Of a stretch of DNA of 21,065 bases, positions 7,885 to 14,792 are shown piece by piece (the stretch's first letter is position 1; the number at the start of each line of letters is the position of its first letter). A program made the position numbers and the translations under genes. Origin of the DNA: Fluviibacter sp964604465 (lineage in GTDB: Bacteria > Pseudomonadota > Gammaproteobacteria > Burkholderiales > Rhodocyclaceae); contig CAZRYZ010000021.1 in the NCBI GenBank assembly GCA_964604465.1, forward strand, positions 1-21,065, in the 5' to 3' direction. The notes below the pieces were generated by a model that was given only the letters and a program-made list of their open reading frames with translations, did no database searches and was not told where the DNA came from.

Positions 7885-9678
7885 TTACTTGCCATCCACT
7901 CGGAGAACCGCCAGGAAGGCTTCCTGCGGGACCTCGACCGTACCGATCTGCTTCATCCGCTTTTTACCGGCCTTCTGTTTTTCTAGAAGCTTCTTCTTGC
8001 GCGAAATATCACCGCCGTAACACTTGGCCAGAACATCCTTGCGCATCGCCTTCACTGTTTCGCGCGCAATGATCTGCGCCCCCAGGGCTGCCTGAATGGC
8101 CACATCGTACATCTGTCGAGGAATCAGTTCTCGCATTTTGCTGACCAGCTCGCGGCCACGGTAAACCGAGCTTGAGCGGTGAACAATCAGGGACAGGGCA
8201 TCAACCTTATCCCCGTTAATGAGCACATCCAGCTTCACCATGTCAGCCGGACGGTATTCCTTGAACTCGTAATCGAGAGAGGCATAACCCCGCGATACCG
8301 ATTTCAGCTTGTCAAAGAAATCGAAGACCACTTCCGAAAGCGGCAGCTCGTAAATCATCTGCACCTGACGGCCGTGATAACGCATATCGATCTGGGAGCC
8401 CCGTTTCTGGTTACACAGTGTGATTACCGACCCCACATAATCCTGTGGCAGGAAGATAAAGGCGGTGATGATCGGCTCACGGATCTCCTCGATCTTGCCG
8501 ATGTCCGGTAGCCGTGAGGGGTTTTCAACAATGATCTGTTCGCCATTACGCAGACCCACTTCGTAGACCACCGTCGGGGCGGTCGTGATGAGATCCATGT
8601 CGAACTCGCGTTCGAGACGCTCCTGCACAATTTCCATGTGCAACAGCCCCAGGAAGCCGCAGCGGAAACCGAAGCCCAGGGCCTGGGAAACTTCCGGCTC
8701 GAACTGCAGGGCCGCATCGTTGAGCTGTAGTTTCTCGAGTGAATCCCGCAGCTGCTCGTATTCATTGGGCTCGACCGGGTAAAGACCGGCAAAGACCTGA
8801 GGTTTAATTTCCTTGAAGCCTTCAAGCGGCTGATCGGCAGGACGATCAGCCAGCGTAATCGTATCCCCCACCCGGGCGGCTTTCAGCTCCTTGATACCGG
8901 AAATGATAAAACCCACTTCACCCGCAGAAAGCTGTGGCTGCTGTTTCGATTTGGGCGTAAAAATACCAACCTGCTCGCACAGATGCGTTGCGCCCGTCGA
9001 CATGAGCCGCATTTTATCCTTAGGCTTCAGGGTGCCATCGATCACCCGCACCAGCATTACGACGCCCACATAGTTATCAAACCACGAGTCGACAATCAGT
9101 GCCTTGAGGGGTGCCTCCGGGTCTCCGACCGGGGCCGGAATCTTGGCAACCACTTGCTCCAGAATATCGTCGATACCGATACCGGTCTTGGCGCTGGCTT
9201 CGACCGCTTCGGTGGCATCGATGCCGATCACATCTTCGATTTCGGCCCGAGCATTATCCGGGTTGGCTGACGGCAGATCGATTTTGTTCAGGACCGGTAC
9301 CACCTCGACCCCGAGGTCGAGCGCCGTATAGCAGTTGGCAACCGTTTGTGCTTCCACACCCTGTGAGGCATCCACGACCAGAAGCGCGCCTTCGCAAGCC
9401 GACAGCGACCGGGAGACTTCATAAGAGAAATCGACGTGCCCCGGGGTATCAATCAAATTCAGGCGGTAAATCTGGCCATCTTTGGCCTTGTAATCGAGCG
9501 CGGCGGTTTGCGCCTTGATCGTAATGCCCCGCTCTTTCTCGATATCCATCGAATCCAGAACCTGGGCTTCCATCTCACGGTCGGAGAGACCGCCACAGCG
9601 GTGAATCAGGCGGTCAGCCAGGGTCGATTTGCCGTGGTCAATATGGGCAATGATGGAGAAGTTACGTATGTGCTTCAA
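7885..9678 (-). CDS. lepA: Elongation factor 4 (LepA), ribosome-associated GTPase
   Basis: LepA is a translational GTPase related to EF-G; it has been linked to back-translocation and, in later work, to 30S biogenesis. The protein has 597 residues (599 in E. coli). Motifs: P-loop AHIDHGKST at 11-19, switch I ERGITIKAQTAALDY at about 49-63, G3 DTPGHVDFSYEVSRSL near 77-92, and G4 NKIDLPSANPD. EF-G-like domains follow (GFRCGFLGLLHMEIVQERLERE) and the LepA-specific C-terminus is seen (GGDISRKKKLLEKQKAGKKRMK). The start is the ATG at 9678, directly before the GTPase domain. It is separated from mucD upstream by 139 bases that hold a hairpin and a possible promoter, so lepA may start its own transcription unit with lepB and the genes below. 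Confidence 0.98.
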   Translation of the reverse strand: MKHIRNFSIIAHIDHGKSTLADRLIHRCGGLSDREMEAQVLDSMDIEKERGITIKAQTAALDYKAKDGQIYRLNLIDTPGHVDFSYEVSRSLSACEGALLVVDASQGVEAQTVANCYTALDLGVEVVPVLNKIDLPSANPDNARAEIEDVIGIDATEAVEASAKTGIGIDDILEQVVAKIPAPVGDPEAPLKALIVDSWFDNYVGVVMLVRVIDGTLKPKDKMRLMSTGATHLCEQVGIFTPKSKQQPQLSAGEVGFIISGIKELKAARVGDTITLADRPADQPLEGFKEIKPQVFAGLYPVEPNEYEQLRDSLEKLQLNDAALQFEPEVSQALGFGFRCGFLGLLHMEIVQERLEREFDMDLITTAPTVVYEVGLRNGEQIIVENPSRLPDIGKIEEIREPIITAFIFLPQDYVGSVITLCNQKRGSQIDMRYHGRQVQMIYELPLSEVVFDFFDKLKSVSRGYASLDYEFKEYRPADMVKLDVLINGDKVDALSLIVHRSSSVYRGRELVSKMRELIPRQMYDVAIQAALGAQIIARETVKAMRKDVLAKCYGGDISRKKKLLEKQKAGKKRMKQIGTVEVPQEAFLAVLRVDGK

Positions 9679-9756
9679 GGGAATTCCGTCTTCCGGCCAG
9701 CGGCCGGCAAAAAAGCCAATCGTGCGTCACTGGCGAGCGGCGCCAGCAAACCCGCT

Positions 9757-9762
9757 ATTCTA
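9757..9762 (-). promoter_or_regulatory. Possible -10 element upstream of lepA
   Basis: On the minus strand this reads TAGAAT within CCGGTAGAATAGCGGG, one base off the sigma-70 consensus TATAAT, about 79 bases before the lepA start. No good -35 is seen at 16-18 bases upstream, and there is no TG extension, so the assignment is weak. The same GGTAGAAT octamer occurs before acpP and nadB, which raises its plausibility. Confidence 0.35.
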
Positions 9763-9778
9763 CCGGAATCGGGCGACC

Positions 9779-9817
9779 CCGGCTGCCCGTTATGGCGAGC
9801 CGGAGACGGGCAGCCGG
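9779..9817 (-). terminator. Perfect 12-bp inverted repeat directly after the mucD stop
   Basis: The arms 9779-9790 (ccggctgcccgt) and 9806-9817 (acgggcagccgg) are exact reverse complements around a 15-base loop, and the stem touches the mucD stop codon at 9818. In mucD mRNA this forms a GC-rich hairpin at the very end of the gene. No U-tract follows, so it is more likely a 3'-end stabiliser or a Rho-assisted stop than a canonical intrinsic terminator. A smaller 6-bp stem (9730-9735 with 9741-9746) follows it. Confidence 0.55.
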
Positions 9818-11287
9818 TCAGCGATTCTGCGGGATCGGCACAAACATCTGCACGTTCGACCGGCGCACCAACAGGGTCGCCGGTACCCGGCCATCCAACT
9901 GACTCATCAGCTGATTAAACTGCTGCACCGAACGGATATCTTGCGTATCCCCCTTGGCAGCGATCGCCAGAATAATGTCGCCGGGACGCAGATCGACGCG
10001 GCCGCCAGGGCGCACATCCACCACCAGGATACCGGCGTTCAGGCGCATTTGCTGTTTCTGCTCGGCGCTCAGATCCGACATGGCAATGCCCAGACGGTTA
10101 TTGGTGGCTTCCGCTGGCCGTGAAGCCGGCTTGGTGCTGGCCACCTTTTCATCCTGGAATTCACCAATGGTAACGGTGAGCGTCCGCATCTGGCCCTTGC
10201 GCCAGAGTTCTACCTGGGCACGGGTGCCCGGCTTCATCGGGCCTACCATGCGCGGCAGATCACTGGAGGTAGTGACCGGCTTTCCGTCGAAACGCAGGAT
10301 GACATCCCCCGGCTCGATTCCGGCACGGGCTGCCGGGCCGTTGGGCTCGATGCTGTTGACCAGGGCGCCCCCCGCTTTGTTGAGACCAAAGGACTCGGCC
10401 ACCTCCCGGGTCACCTCCTGAATTGATACCCCCATTCGTCCATGGCTGGCGCGACCCCGGGTGCGTAACTGCTGCTGGATATCCATAGCCAGATCAATGG
10501 GGATGGCGAAGGAGATGCCCATGAATCCCCCTGAACGGCTGAAGATCTGGGAATTGATTCCCACCACTTCACCACGCAGGTTGAAAAGCGGACCGCCCGA
10601 GTTCCCCGGGTTGATGGCGACATCGGTCTGGATAAAGGGCACATAATTTTCCTGCGGCAAAGCGCGACCCTTGGCACTCACAATGCCTGCCGTGACCGAA
10701 TGCTCAAAACCGAAGGGGCTGCCGATTGCCACCACCCACTCACCCGGTTTGAGCTGTGTTGAATCACCCATGCGGACAGCCGGCAGGCCGCTGGCATCAA
10801 TCTTGAGCAATGCCACATCTGTCCGCTTATCGGCCCCGATCACCTTGGCCCGGAACTCCCGCTTATCGAGCAGTTTGACGTTGACCTCATCGGCGCCTTC
10901 AATCACATGAGCATTGGTCATGACATAGCCATCTGGGCTAATGATGAAGCCCGAACCCAGCGACCGGTTTTCCGGCTGGGGTTGTGGGCCACCCGGGGGC
11001 TGTGGGAAGAAGCGGCGGAAGATTTCAAAGGCCGGATCGCTGGGGTCCATGGGAAAGCCGTTAACCACAGCCTTGCCTCTGCCGTTCTGCACCGTGCTGA
11101 TGTTAACCACCGAGGGAGATTGCTTTTCAGCAAGCTCGACAAAATCGGGCAACGCACGGGTTTGTGCAGCAACAGGTGTTGGCGCGAACGGCACAACGAT
11201 GCAAAGGACAACAGCCAGCAGCAACCCATTCGTCAAGCGGGCAATTCGGTTGTGAGCCATCGGAAGCGCAGAGATCATCTTGTTCAT
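9818..11287 (-). CDS. mucD: Periplasmic serine endoprotease, DegP/MucD family (Do-like)
   Basis: HtrA-type protease and chaperone that degrades misfolded envelope proteins. From the ATG at 11287 it has 489 residues. Residues 1-41 look like a signal peptide: a positive N-region, the hydrophobic core LLLAVVLCIVV and a likely cut after PVAA. The trypsin-like domain carries the triad H127 (TNAHVIEGA), D157 (KRTDVALL) and S230 (NPGNSGGPLF). Two PDZ domains follow at about 278-376 (IEPNGPAARAGIEPGDVI) and 396-481 (GRVDLRPGDIIL). The ATG lies one base after the rseC stop (TGAAATG), implying coupling; in-frame ATGs at 11278 and 11260 are other possible starts. Placement after rseC in the rpoE cluster is as for mucD of Pseudomonas, so mucD is preferred over degP, although orthology within the family is not provable here. 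Confidence 0.93.
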   Translation of the reverse strand: MNKMISALPMAHNRIARLTNGLLLAVVLCIVVPFAPTPVAAQTRALPDFVELAEKQSPSVVNISTVQNGRGKAVVNGFPMDPSDPAFEIFRRFFPQPPGGPQPQPENRSLGSGFIISPDGYVMTNAHVIEGADEVNVKLLDKREFRAKVIGADKRTDVALLKIDASGLPAVRMGDSTQLKPGEWVVAIGSPFGFEHSVTAGIVSAKGRALPQENYVPFIQTDVAINPGNSGGPLFNLRGEVVGINSQIFSRSGGFMGISFAIPIDLAMDIQQQLRTRGRASHGRMGVSIQEVTREVAESFGLNKAGGALVNSIEPNGPAARAGIEPGDVILRFDGKPVTTSSDLPRMVGPMKPGTRAQVELWRKGQMRTLTVTIGEFQDEKVASTKPASRPAEATNNRLGIAMSDLSAEQKQQMRLNAGILVVDVRPGGRVDLRPGDIILAIAAKGDTQDIRSVQQFNQLMSQLDGRVPATLLVRRSNVQMFVPIPQNR

Positions 11288-11288
11288 T

Positions 11289-11753
11289 TCAGAGACGTTC
11301 AAGAATACGGGGAGAAACCATTGGGGCACGACGTTGCGATAAGCGAAGTTGCACCCAGGCGGCGATGAGACCGATGCCAGCGCCCATCATGGCGCCCACA
11401 TCGCTGGTCACCTGCCACTGCATCGGAAGCCAGGCAGGTAGTACGGCGGCGCCCAACAGGCTGCCAATAAAAAACAATAGGAGCGGAATCACATAAGTAC
11501 GGGTAATACCCCGCGACAGCATGCCATCAGGGATAGAAACGCGGACCTGATTCCCCACCGACAAGCCGATCGGATCTGACACCACAATGGATTTAGGGGT
11601 GGAACACAAAGGTTGCGCCAGACTGACGCCCCCGCAACCTCCGGTTTCCTGGCAACGCCCACAACCGCCACTGGATTCAAACTCCAGACGGACCAGCAAC
11701 AGCCCTTCGGGGCCCTGCAGGGTTTGTGCAACAGTGGCAATACGTTCAGCCAT
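11289..11753 (-). CDS. rseC: RseC/MucC-family inner membrane protein, positive regulator of sigma-E
   Basis: RseC family proteins sit in the inner membrane; in E. coli RseC modulates sigma-E activity and its relative in the Rnf/Rsx system takes part in SoxR reduction. The protein has 154 residues (159 in E. coli). The N-terminal half has the cysteine cluster typical of the family, C31-x2-C34-x5-C40 plus C50, embedded in glycines (GGCGRCQETGGCGG). Two transmembrane segments are evident at about 87-106 and 117-136, followed by a basic tail. The start ATG has an AGGA about 8 bases upstream. It lies 45 bases after the short rseA-like gene and one base before mucD; the rseB gene normally found upstream of rseC is absent. 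Confidence 0.9.
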   Translation of the reverse strand: MAERIATVAQTLQGPEGLLLVRLEFESSGGCGRCQETGGCGGVSLAQPLCSTPKSIVVSDPIGLSVGNQVRVSIPDGMLSRGITRTYVIPLLLFFIGSLLGAAVLPAWLPMQWQVTSDVGAMMGAGIGLIAAWVQLRLSQRRAPMVSPRILERL

Positions 11754-11798
11754 GGTGTAATCCTACGATAAATTGCTTTGTTGTGGCTTAAAGCTTGC

Positions 11799-12041
11799 TT
11801 AGAGGGCGTCGATCCGTGCCCAGAAGGCGGCCCATGACGCCTTTTGTCGCACAAAAGAATCCGCAATGGGAAGCAGCACTGCTTCGCGGCGAATCACGTG
11901 TCGTGTCAGGGAGAAGTAATAGAGCTGCTCCCGCTCGGTAGCGCCCCATGAGGCGCTGCTCGACGCTGTGGACTCGCCGTCCATCGAGGCCGAAACGTGG
12001 CAAGCCTGCCAGGAATCCTGTGGCATGTTCTGATCGTTCAT
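11799..12041 (-). CDS. Minimal RseA/MucA-like anti-sigma factor: N-terminal sigma-binding segment only, no membrane helix
   Basis: In the rseA position directly after rpoE, with a 4-base ATGA overlap. The 80-residue product contains SASMDGE at 17-23, matching SALMDGE of E. coli RseA and SAVMDNE of MucA, and YFSLTRHVIRREAVL at 42-56, which lines up with the helix containing YQLARSVMHREPTL in MucA. These are the hallmarks of the RseA N-terminal domain that binds sigma-E. What follows is only a short amphipathic stretch (SFVRQKASWAAFWARIDAL): there is no transmembrane helix and no periplasmic domain, whereas RseA and MucA have about 200 residues. Only 45 bases remain before rseC, and no other frame there encodes a membrane segment, so a simple frameshift does not explain it. 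A single cysteine (C14) is present. Function as a soluble anti-sigma factor is inferred; it could also be a decaying remnant. Confidence 0.72.
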   Translation of the reverse strand: MNDQNMPQDSWQACHVSASMDGESTASSSASWGATEREQLYYFSLTRHVIRREAVLLPIADSFVRQKASWAAFWARIDAL

Positions 12042-12700
12042 GCGTTTTCCATGAGTGGTTTAAGGTCGTGGGCGATGGCTTCACGGGCACGATGAATCCG
12101 GGAGCGCACCGTACCGACAGGTACCTGTTGATGTTGGGCGATTTCGGCATAACTCAAGCCCCCCTGCTCCCGCTGCTCAAAGGCTTCGCGCAAGGGCTGT
12201 GGCAACGCCGCCAGTGAATTTTCAATGGCCTCCGCAAGTTCCTGCTGCCATAGGCGCTCGTCCGGTGTCACCGGGAGACTCATCCAGTCATCGGTAATCT
12301 CAAGACCAGGGTCGACCTCCTCATCACCGGTACTGATCGGTACCTGGTCAGGACGTCGGGCCTGTGCCTTACGCCAGGCCAGATAGGTATTTCGGGCAAT
12401 ACTGGCCAGCCAGGTTGAAAAGCGGGATTCACCCCGAAACCCTGCCAGTGAGACGTAGGCTTTGAACAGGCTTTCCTGGAAAATTTCTTCAGCAACGGCA
12501 CGATCACGCGTCAAGTGCGTCAACCAGCGCAGCATGCCGGCCTGACACGGTACGACTAGCGATTCGAAGGCAGCACGATCCCCAGCCTGGGCAGCGGCGA
12601 CCCAGGCGGCTTCTGCTCGGGGCTCCAGCCCTTTGGAGGCCGGTTGAGCGGCCGTTTGAGAAGACAAGTCAGGCTCCACGGGAAGCGGTAGAATGCGCAT
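12038..12700 (-). CDS. rpoE: RNA polymerase sigma-E factor (ECF family, RpoE/AlgU)
   Basis: ECF sigma factor directing the envelope stress response. From the ATG at 12700 it has 220 residues (191 in E. coli); the extra length is an N-terminal extension of about 25 poorly conserved residues. Sigma region 2 spans about 44-112 (EEIFQESLFKAYVSLAGFRGESRFSTWLASIARNT is the core, compare FIKAYRALDSFRGDS in E. coli), and region 4 spans about 158-210 with GLSYAEIA and PVGTVRSRIHRAREAI as the helix-turn-helix. The upstream TTG at 12745 would overlap nadB and is disfavoured; starts at an in-frame GTG (12679) or TTG (12667) would give lengths closer to the family. It is divergent from nadB, and its stop overlaps the start of the rseA-like gene. 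I could not find a convincing sigma-E type promoter upstream. Confidence 0.95.
   Translation of the reverse strand: MRILPLPVEPDLSSQTAAQPASKGLEPRAEAAWVAAAQAGDRAAFESLVVPCQAGMLRWLTHLTRDRAVAEEIFQESLFKAYVSLAGFRGESRFSTWLASIARNTYLAWRKAQARRPDQVPISTGDEEVDPGLEITDDWMSLPVTPDERLWQQELAEAIENSLAALPQPLREAFEQREQGGLSYAEIAQHQQVPVGTVRSRIHRAREAIAHDLKPLMENA
12666..12694 (+). promoter_or_regulatory. Possible sigma-70 promoter for nadB, inside the rpoE 5' end
   Basis: The plus strand has tagaat at 12689-12694 (one mismatch to TATAAT) and, 17 bases upstream, aagtca at 12666-12671 (about half matching TTGACA). Transcription would begin near 12701, giving a leader of about 30 bases to the nadB TTG. It must overlap the rpoE coding region because only 30 bases separate the two starts. 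The -10 is good and the -35 is weak. Confidence 0.38.
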
Positions 12701-12730
12701 TATTACAGAGTCTCGGCCGCTTTCCCCATC

Positions 12731-14338
12731 TTGAACGACCAACAAAACCCACCCCGCACACAGTTTGATGTGCTCGTCATCGGCAGCGGCCTGGCCGGCC
12801 AGGGCTCGGCGCTATGTCTGGCAGATGCCGGTTTGCATGTCGGTCTGGTAAGCAAGCGGGCGGTGACCGACTCCGCCTCGGGCTGGGCTCAGGGGGGCAT
12901 TGCCGCCGTACTTGATGACACAGACTCGGTCGAAAGTCATATAGCCGACACTATCACTGCGGGATCCCAGCTCAATGATCCAGCAGCGACCCGCTTTTGT
13001 GTCGAACAGGCGGCTGATGCCGTGCAGTGGCTCATTGACCGCGGCGTTCCCTTCACGCGCGAAGCGGGCAAGTATCACCTGACCCGCGAAGGCGGCCACA
13101 GCCACCGCCGCGTGATCCACGTTGACGATGCCACCGGTGCGGCCGTGCAGGCCACACTCACGCCACAGGTTCTCAATCACCCGAATATCACGGTGATGGA
13201 AGACCATATCGTGGTTGACCTGATCACCACCCGCAAGATCGGTCGTCAACGGCTCGGTCAGCCCAATCGCTGCCTGGGTGCCTATGTGCTCGACAGCAGT
13301 ACCGGACATGTACATACCATGGCCGCGGGCCAGACCCTTCTTGCCACAGGCGGTGCGGGCAAGGTCTATCTCTATACGACCAACCCCGACACGTCGACCG
13401 GCGACGGCATTGCCATGGCCTGGCGCGCCGGCTGCAGGATCGCGAACATGGAGTTCATCCAGTTCCACCCCACCTGCCTGTATCACCCGAAGGAGAAATC
13501 TTTCCTGATCAGCGAGGCTGTTCGTGGCGAGGGCGGCTTACTCAAGCGACCCGATGGCTCGCGGTTTATGGATGACTATGACCCGCGTGCCGAACTGGCA
13601 CCGCGAGATATCGTGGCACGGGCCATCGATGCCGAGATGAAAAAGCACGGTCTTGATTGCGTATATCTCGACATCAGTCATCAGGATCCGTCCTTCGTCA
13701 AACAGCACTTCCCAACGATCTACGAGCGCTGTTTGCAGCTGGGGATCGATATCACGAAGGAGCCCATCCCTGTTGTGCCGGCAGCACACTATACCTGCGG
13801 CGGCGTAGTGGTGGATCAACGGGCACGGACCGATATTGCCGGACTCTATGCCGCTGGCGAGGTCACCTGCAGCGGTCTGCACGGCGCCAATCGCCTGGCC
13901 TCCAATTCACTGCTCGAATGTCTGGTCTATGCCCGCGCCGCATCCGATGACATCATTGCTCACCCCAATGCAATCCCTGAACAACTCCCCCTATGGGATG
14001 AAAGCCGCGTGACCGATGCAGATGAAGAGATCGTGATTGCGCACAACTGGGATGAACTCCGCCGCTTCATGTGGGACTATGTGGGCATCGTCCGGACCAG
14101 CAAACGTCTGCTGCGGGCTCAGCACCGGATTCGTCTGCTGATTCGTGAAATTGATGAGTTCTATGCCAACTTCCGCATCAGCCATGACCTACTCGAGCTT
14201 CGCAACCTGGTCCAGACTGCCGACCTTATTGTGCGCTCGGCCCTCGGGCGGAAGGAAAGCCGTGGACTGCATTACTCGCGGGATTACCCCGAGACACAAA
14301 GCCGGGCTAAGAATACCGTTTTGCGCAAGCGCCTCTGA
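12731..14338 (+). CDS. nadB: L-aspartate oxidase
   Basis: NadB is an FAD enzyme that oxidises L-aspartate to iminoaspartate, which NadA then turns into quinolinate for NAD synthesis. The protein has 535 residues (540 in E. coli). The FAD-binding GSGLAGQGSAL is at 18-28. The succinate dehydrogenase/fumarate reductase flavoprotein family is shown by REGGHSHRRVIHVDDATG, EFIQFHPTCLYHP, SEAVRGEGGLL, ELAPRDIVARAID, YTCGGVVVD and GLHGANRLASNSLLE. The start is TTG: the frame is closed by TAG at 12689, there is no ATG before the FAD motif, and the first residues (NDQQNPPRTQFDVLVIGSG) fit the family. It is the only plus-strand gene, divergent from rpoE by 30 bases and convergent with ygfX by 3 bases. 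The nadB/rpoE divergent pair is conserved in Pseudomonas and others. Confidence 0.97.
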   Translation: MNDQQNPPRTQFDVLVIGSGLAGQGSALCLADAGLHVGLVSKRAVTDSASGWAQGGIAAVLDDTDSVESHIADTITAGSQLNDPAATRFCVEQAADAVQWLIDRGVPFTREAGKYHLTREGGHSHRRVIHVDDATGAAVQATLTPQVLNHPNITVMEDHIVVDLITTRKIGRQRLGQPNRCLGAYVLDSSTGHVHTMAAGQTLLATGGAGKVYLYTTNPDTSTGDGIAMAWRAGCRIANMEFIQFHPTCLYHPKEKSFLISEAVRGEGGLLKRPDGSRFMDDYDPRAELAPRDIVARAIDAEMKKHGLDCVYLDISHQDPSFVKQHFPTIYERCLQLGIDITKEPIPVVPAAHYTCGGVVVDQRARTDIAGLYAAGEVTCSGLHGANRLASNSLLECLVYARAASDDIIAHPNAIPEQLPLWDESRVTDADEEIVIAHNWDELRRFMWDYVGIVRTSKRLLRAQHRIRLLIREIDEFYANFRISHDLLELRNLVQTADLIVRSALGRKESRGLHYSRDYPETQSRAKNTVLRKRL

Positions 14339-14341
14339 ACC

Positions 14342-14788
14342 TCAGTGATTGGCGAGCTGACGGCGCATCAGGCCGGCCCAGATGAGGAGATGGCGCCAGG
14401 ATTCATCAGAATGGACACTGTCGCGCAAGAGAACCAGGGTATTCGTCGGCCAATCGACCATGACAGCACCATCCCGGGGAAAATGCAGCACGACCACCCA
14501 GGGGTAAACACTCACCCGACGACAGACTAGGGAACACAGCGCACCCCGCCCATCTACCACCGAACAGGCGAGCGGCCGCACCGTGAATAGCAGCGGGCTT
14601 TGAGGCATCCGTGTCCGGCGCCAGCCATCGAGCAGAATGACTGACCAGGCCAGCCAGGCAACCACGGTTTCGGCACTGTTGAGTGCCGTCTGGGTCATAC
14701 CTAATGCTGCCAGCAGACCGACCAAAAGCAACGCCACCCGGAGGTGGCGTGATGCAGTCGGTCGAATCTCGAACCGATGGTCGTTCAT
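14342..14788 (-). CDS. ygfX: YgfX (CptA)-like membrane protein
   Basis: Small inner membrane protein of 148 residues from the ATG at 14788, 4 bases after the fabF stop. Two hydrophobic segments are seen at about 17-32 and 40-54, followed by WRRTR and a mostly beta-like cytoplasmic domain. The fold plan matches E. coli YgfX (135 residues): two helices, a charged loop, and a C-terminal segment LLRDSVHSDESWRHLLIWAGL that resembles LWLAADSMDEAEWRDLRRILL. In E. coli it is cotranscribed with sdhE (ygfY), and it has been described as a toxin acting on MreB/FtsZ and as a partner of SdhE; those roles are not established for this protein. In Pseudomonas the sdhE region also lies by nadB, which supports the call. 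No sdhE is found in this window. Sequence similarity is weak, so the family call is probable, not certain. Confidence 0.68.
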   Translation of the reverse strand: MNDHRFEIRPTASRHLRVALLLVGLLAALGMTQTALNSAETVVAWLAWSVILLDGWRRTRMPQSPLLFTVRPLACSVVDGRGALCSLVCRRVSVYPWVVVLHFPRDGAVMVDWPTNTLVLLRDSVHSDESWRHLLIWAGLMRRQLANH

Positions 14789-14792
14789 GCGC

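Noticed and set aside
9690..9716. Palindrome ccggccagcggccgg next to an A-run as an intrinsic terminator
   Set aside because: On the transcribed (minus) strand the T-run comes before the stem, and on the plus strand the tail is A-rich, so it is in the wrong order for a terminator in either direction.
11788..12150. Alternative frame across the rseA-like gene and the rpoE end (120 codons) as a longer anti-sigma gene
   Set aside because: It overlaps the rpoE 3' end in another frame, has no RseA motif, and lacks the clean ATGA junction. The 80-codon frame carries the SASMDGE motif and is preferred.
12746..12790. Sigma-E type autoregulatory promoter upstream of rpoE (AAACTG on the minus strand)
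   Set aside because: The -35-like match is partial and no suitable -10 lies 16-17 bases downstream, so I could not support it.
12812..13486. Minus-strand open frame of 224 codons
   Set aside because: Antisense to nadB, which has complete family motifs in the same region; no domain or ribosome binding site supports it.
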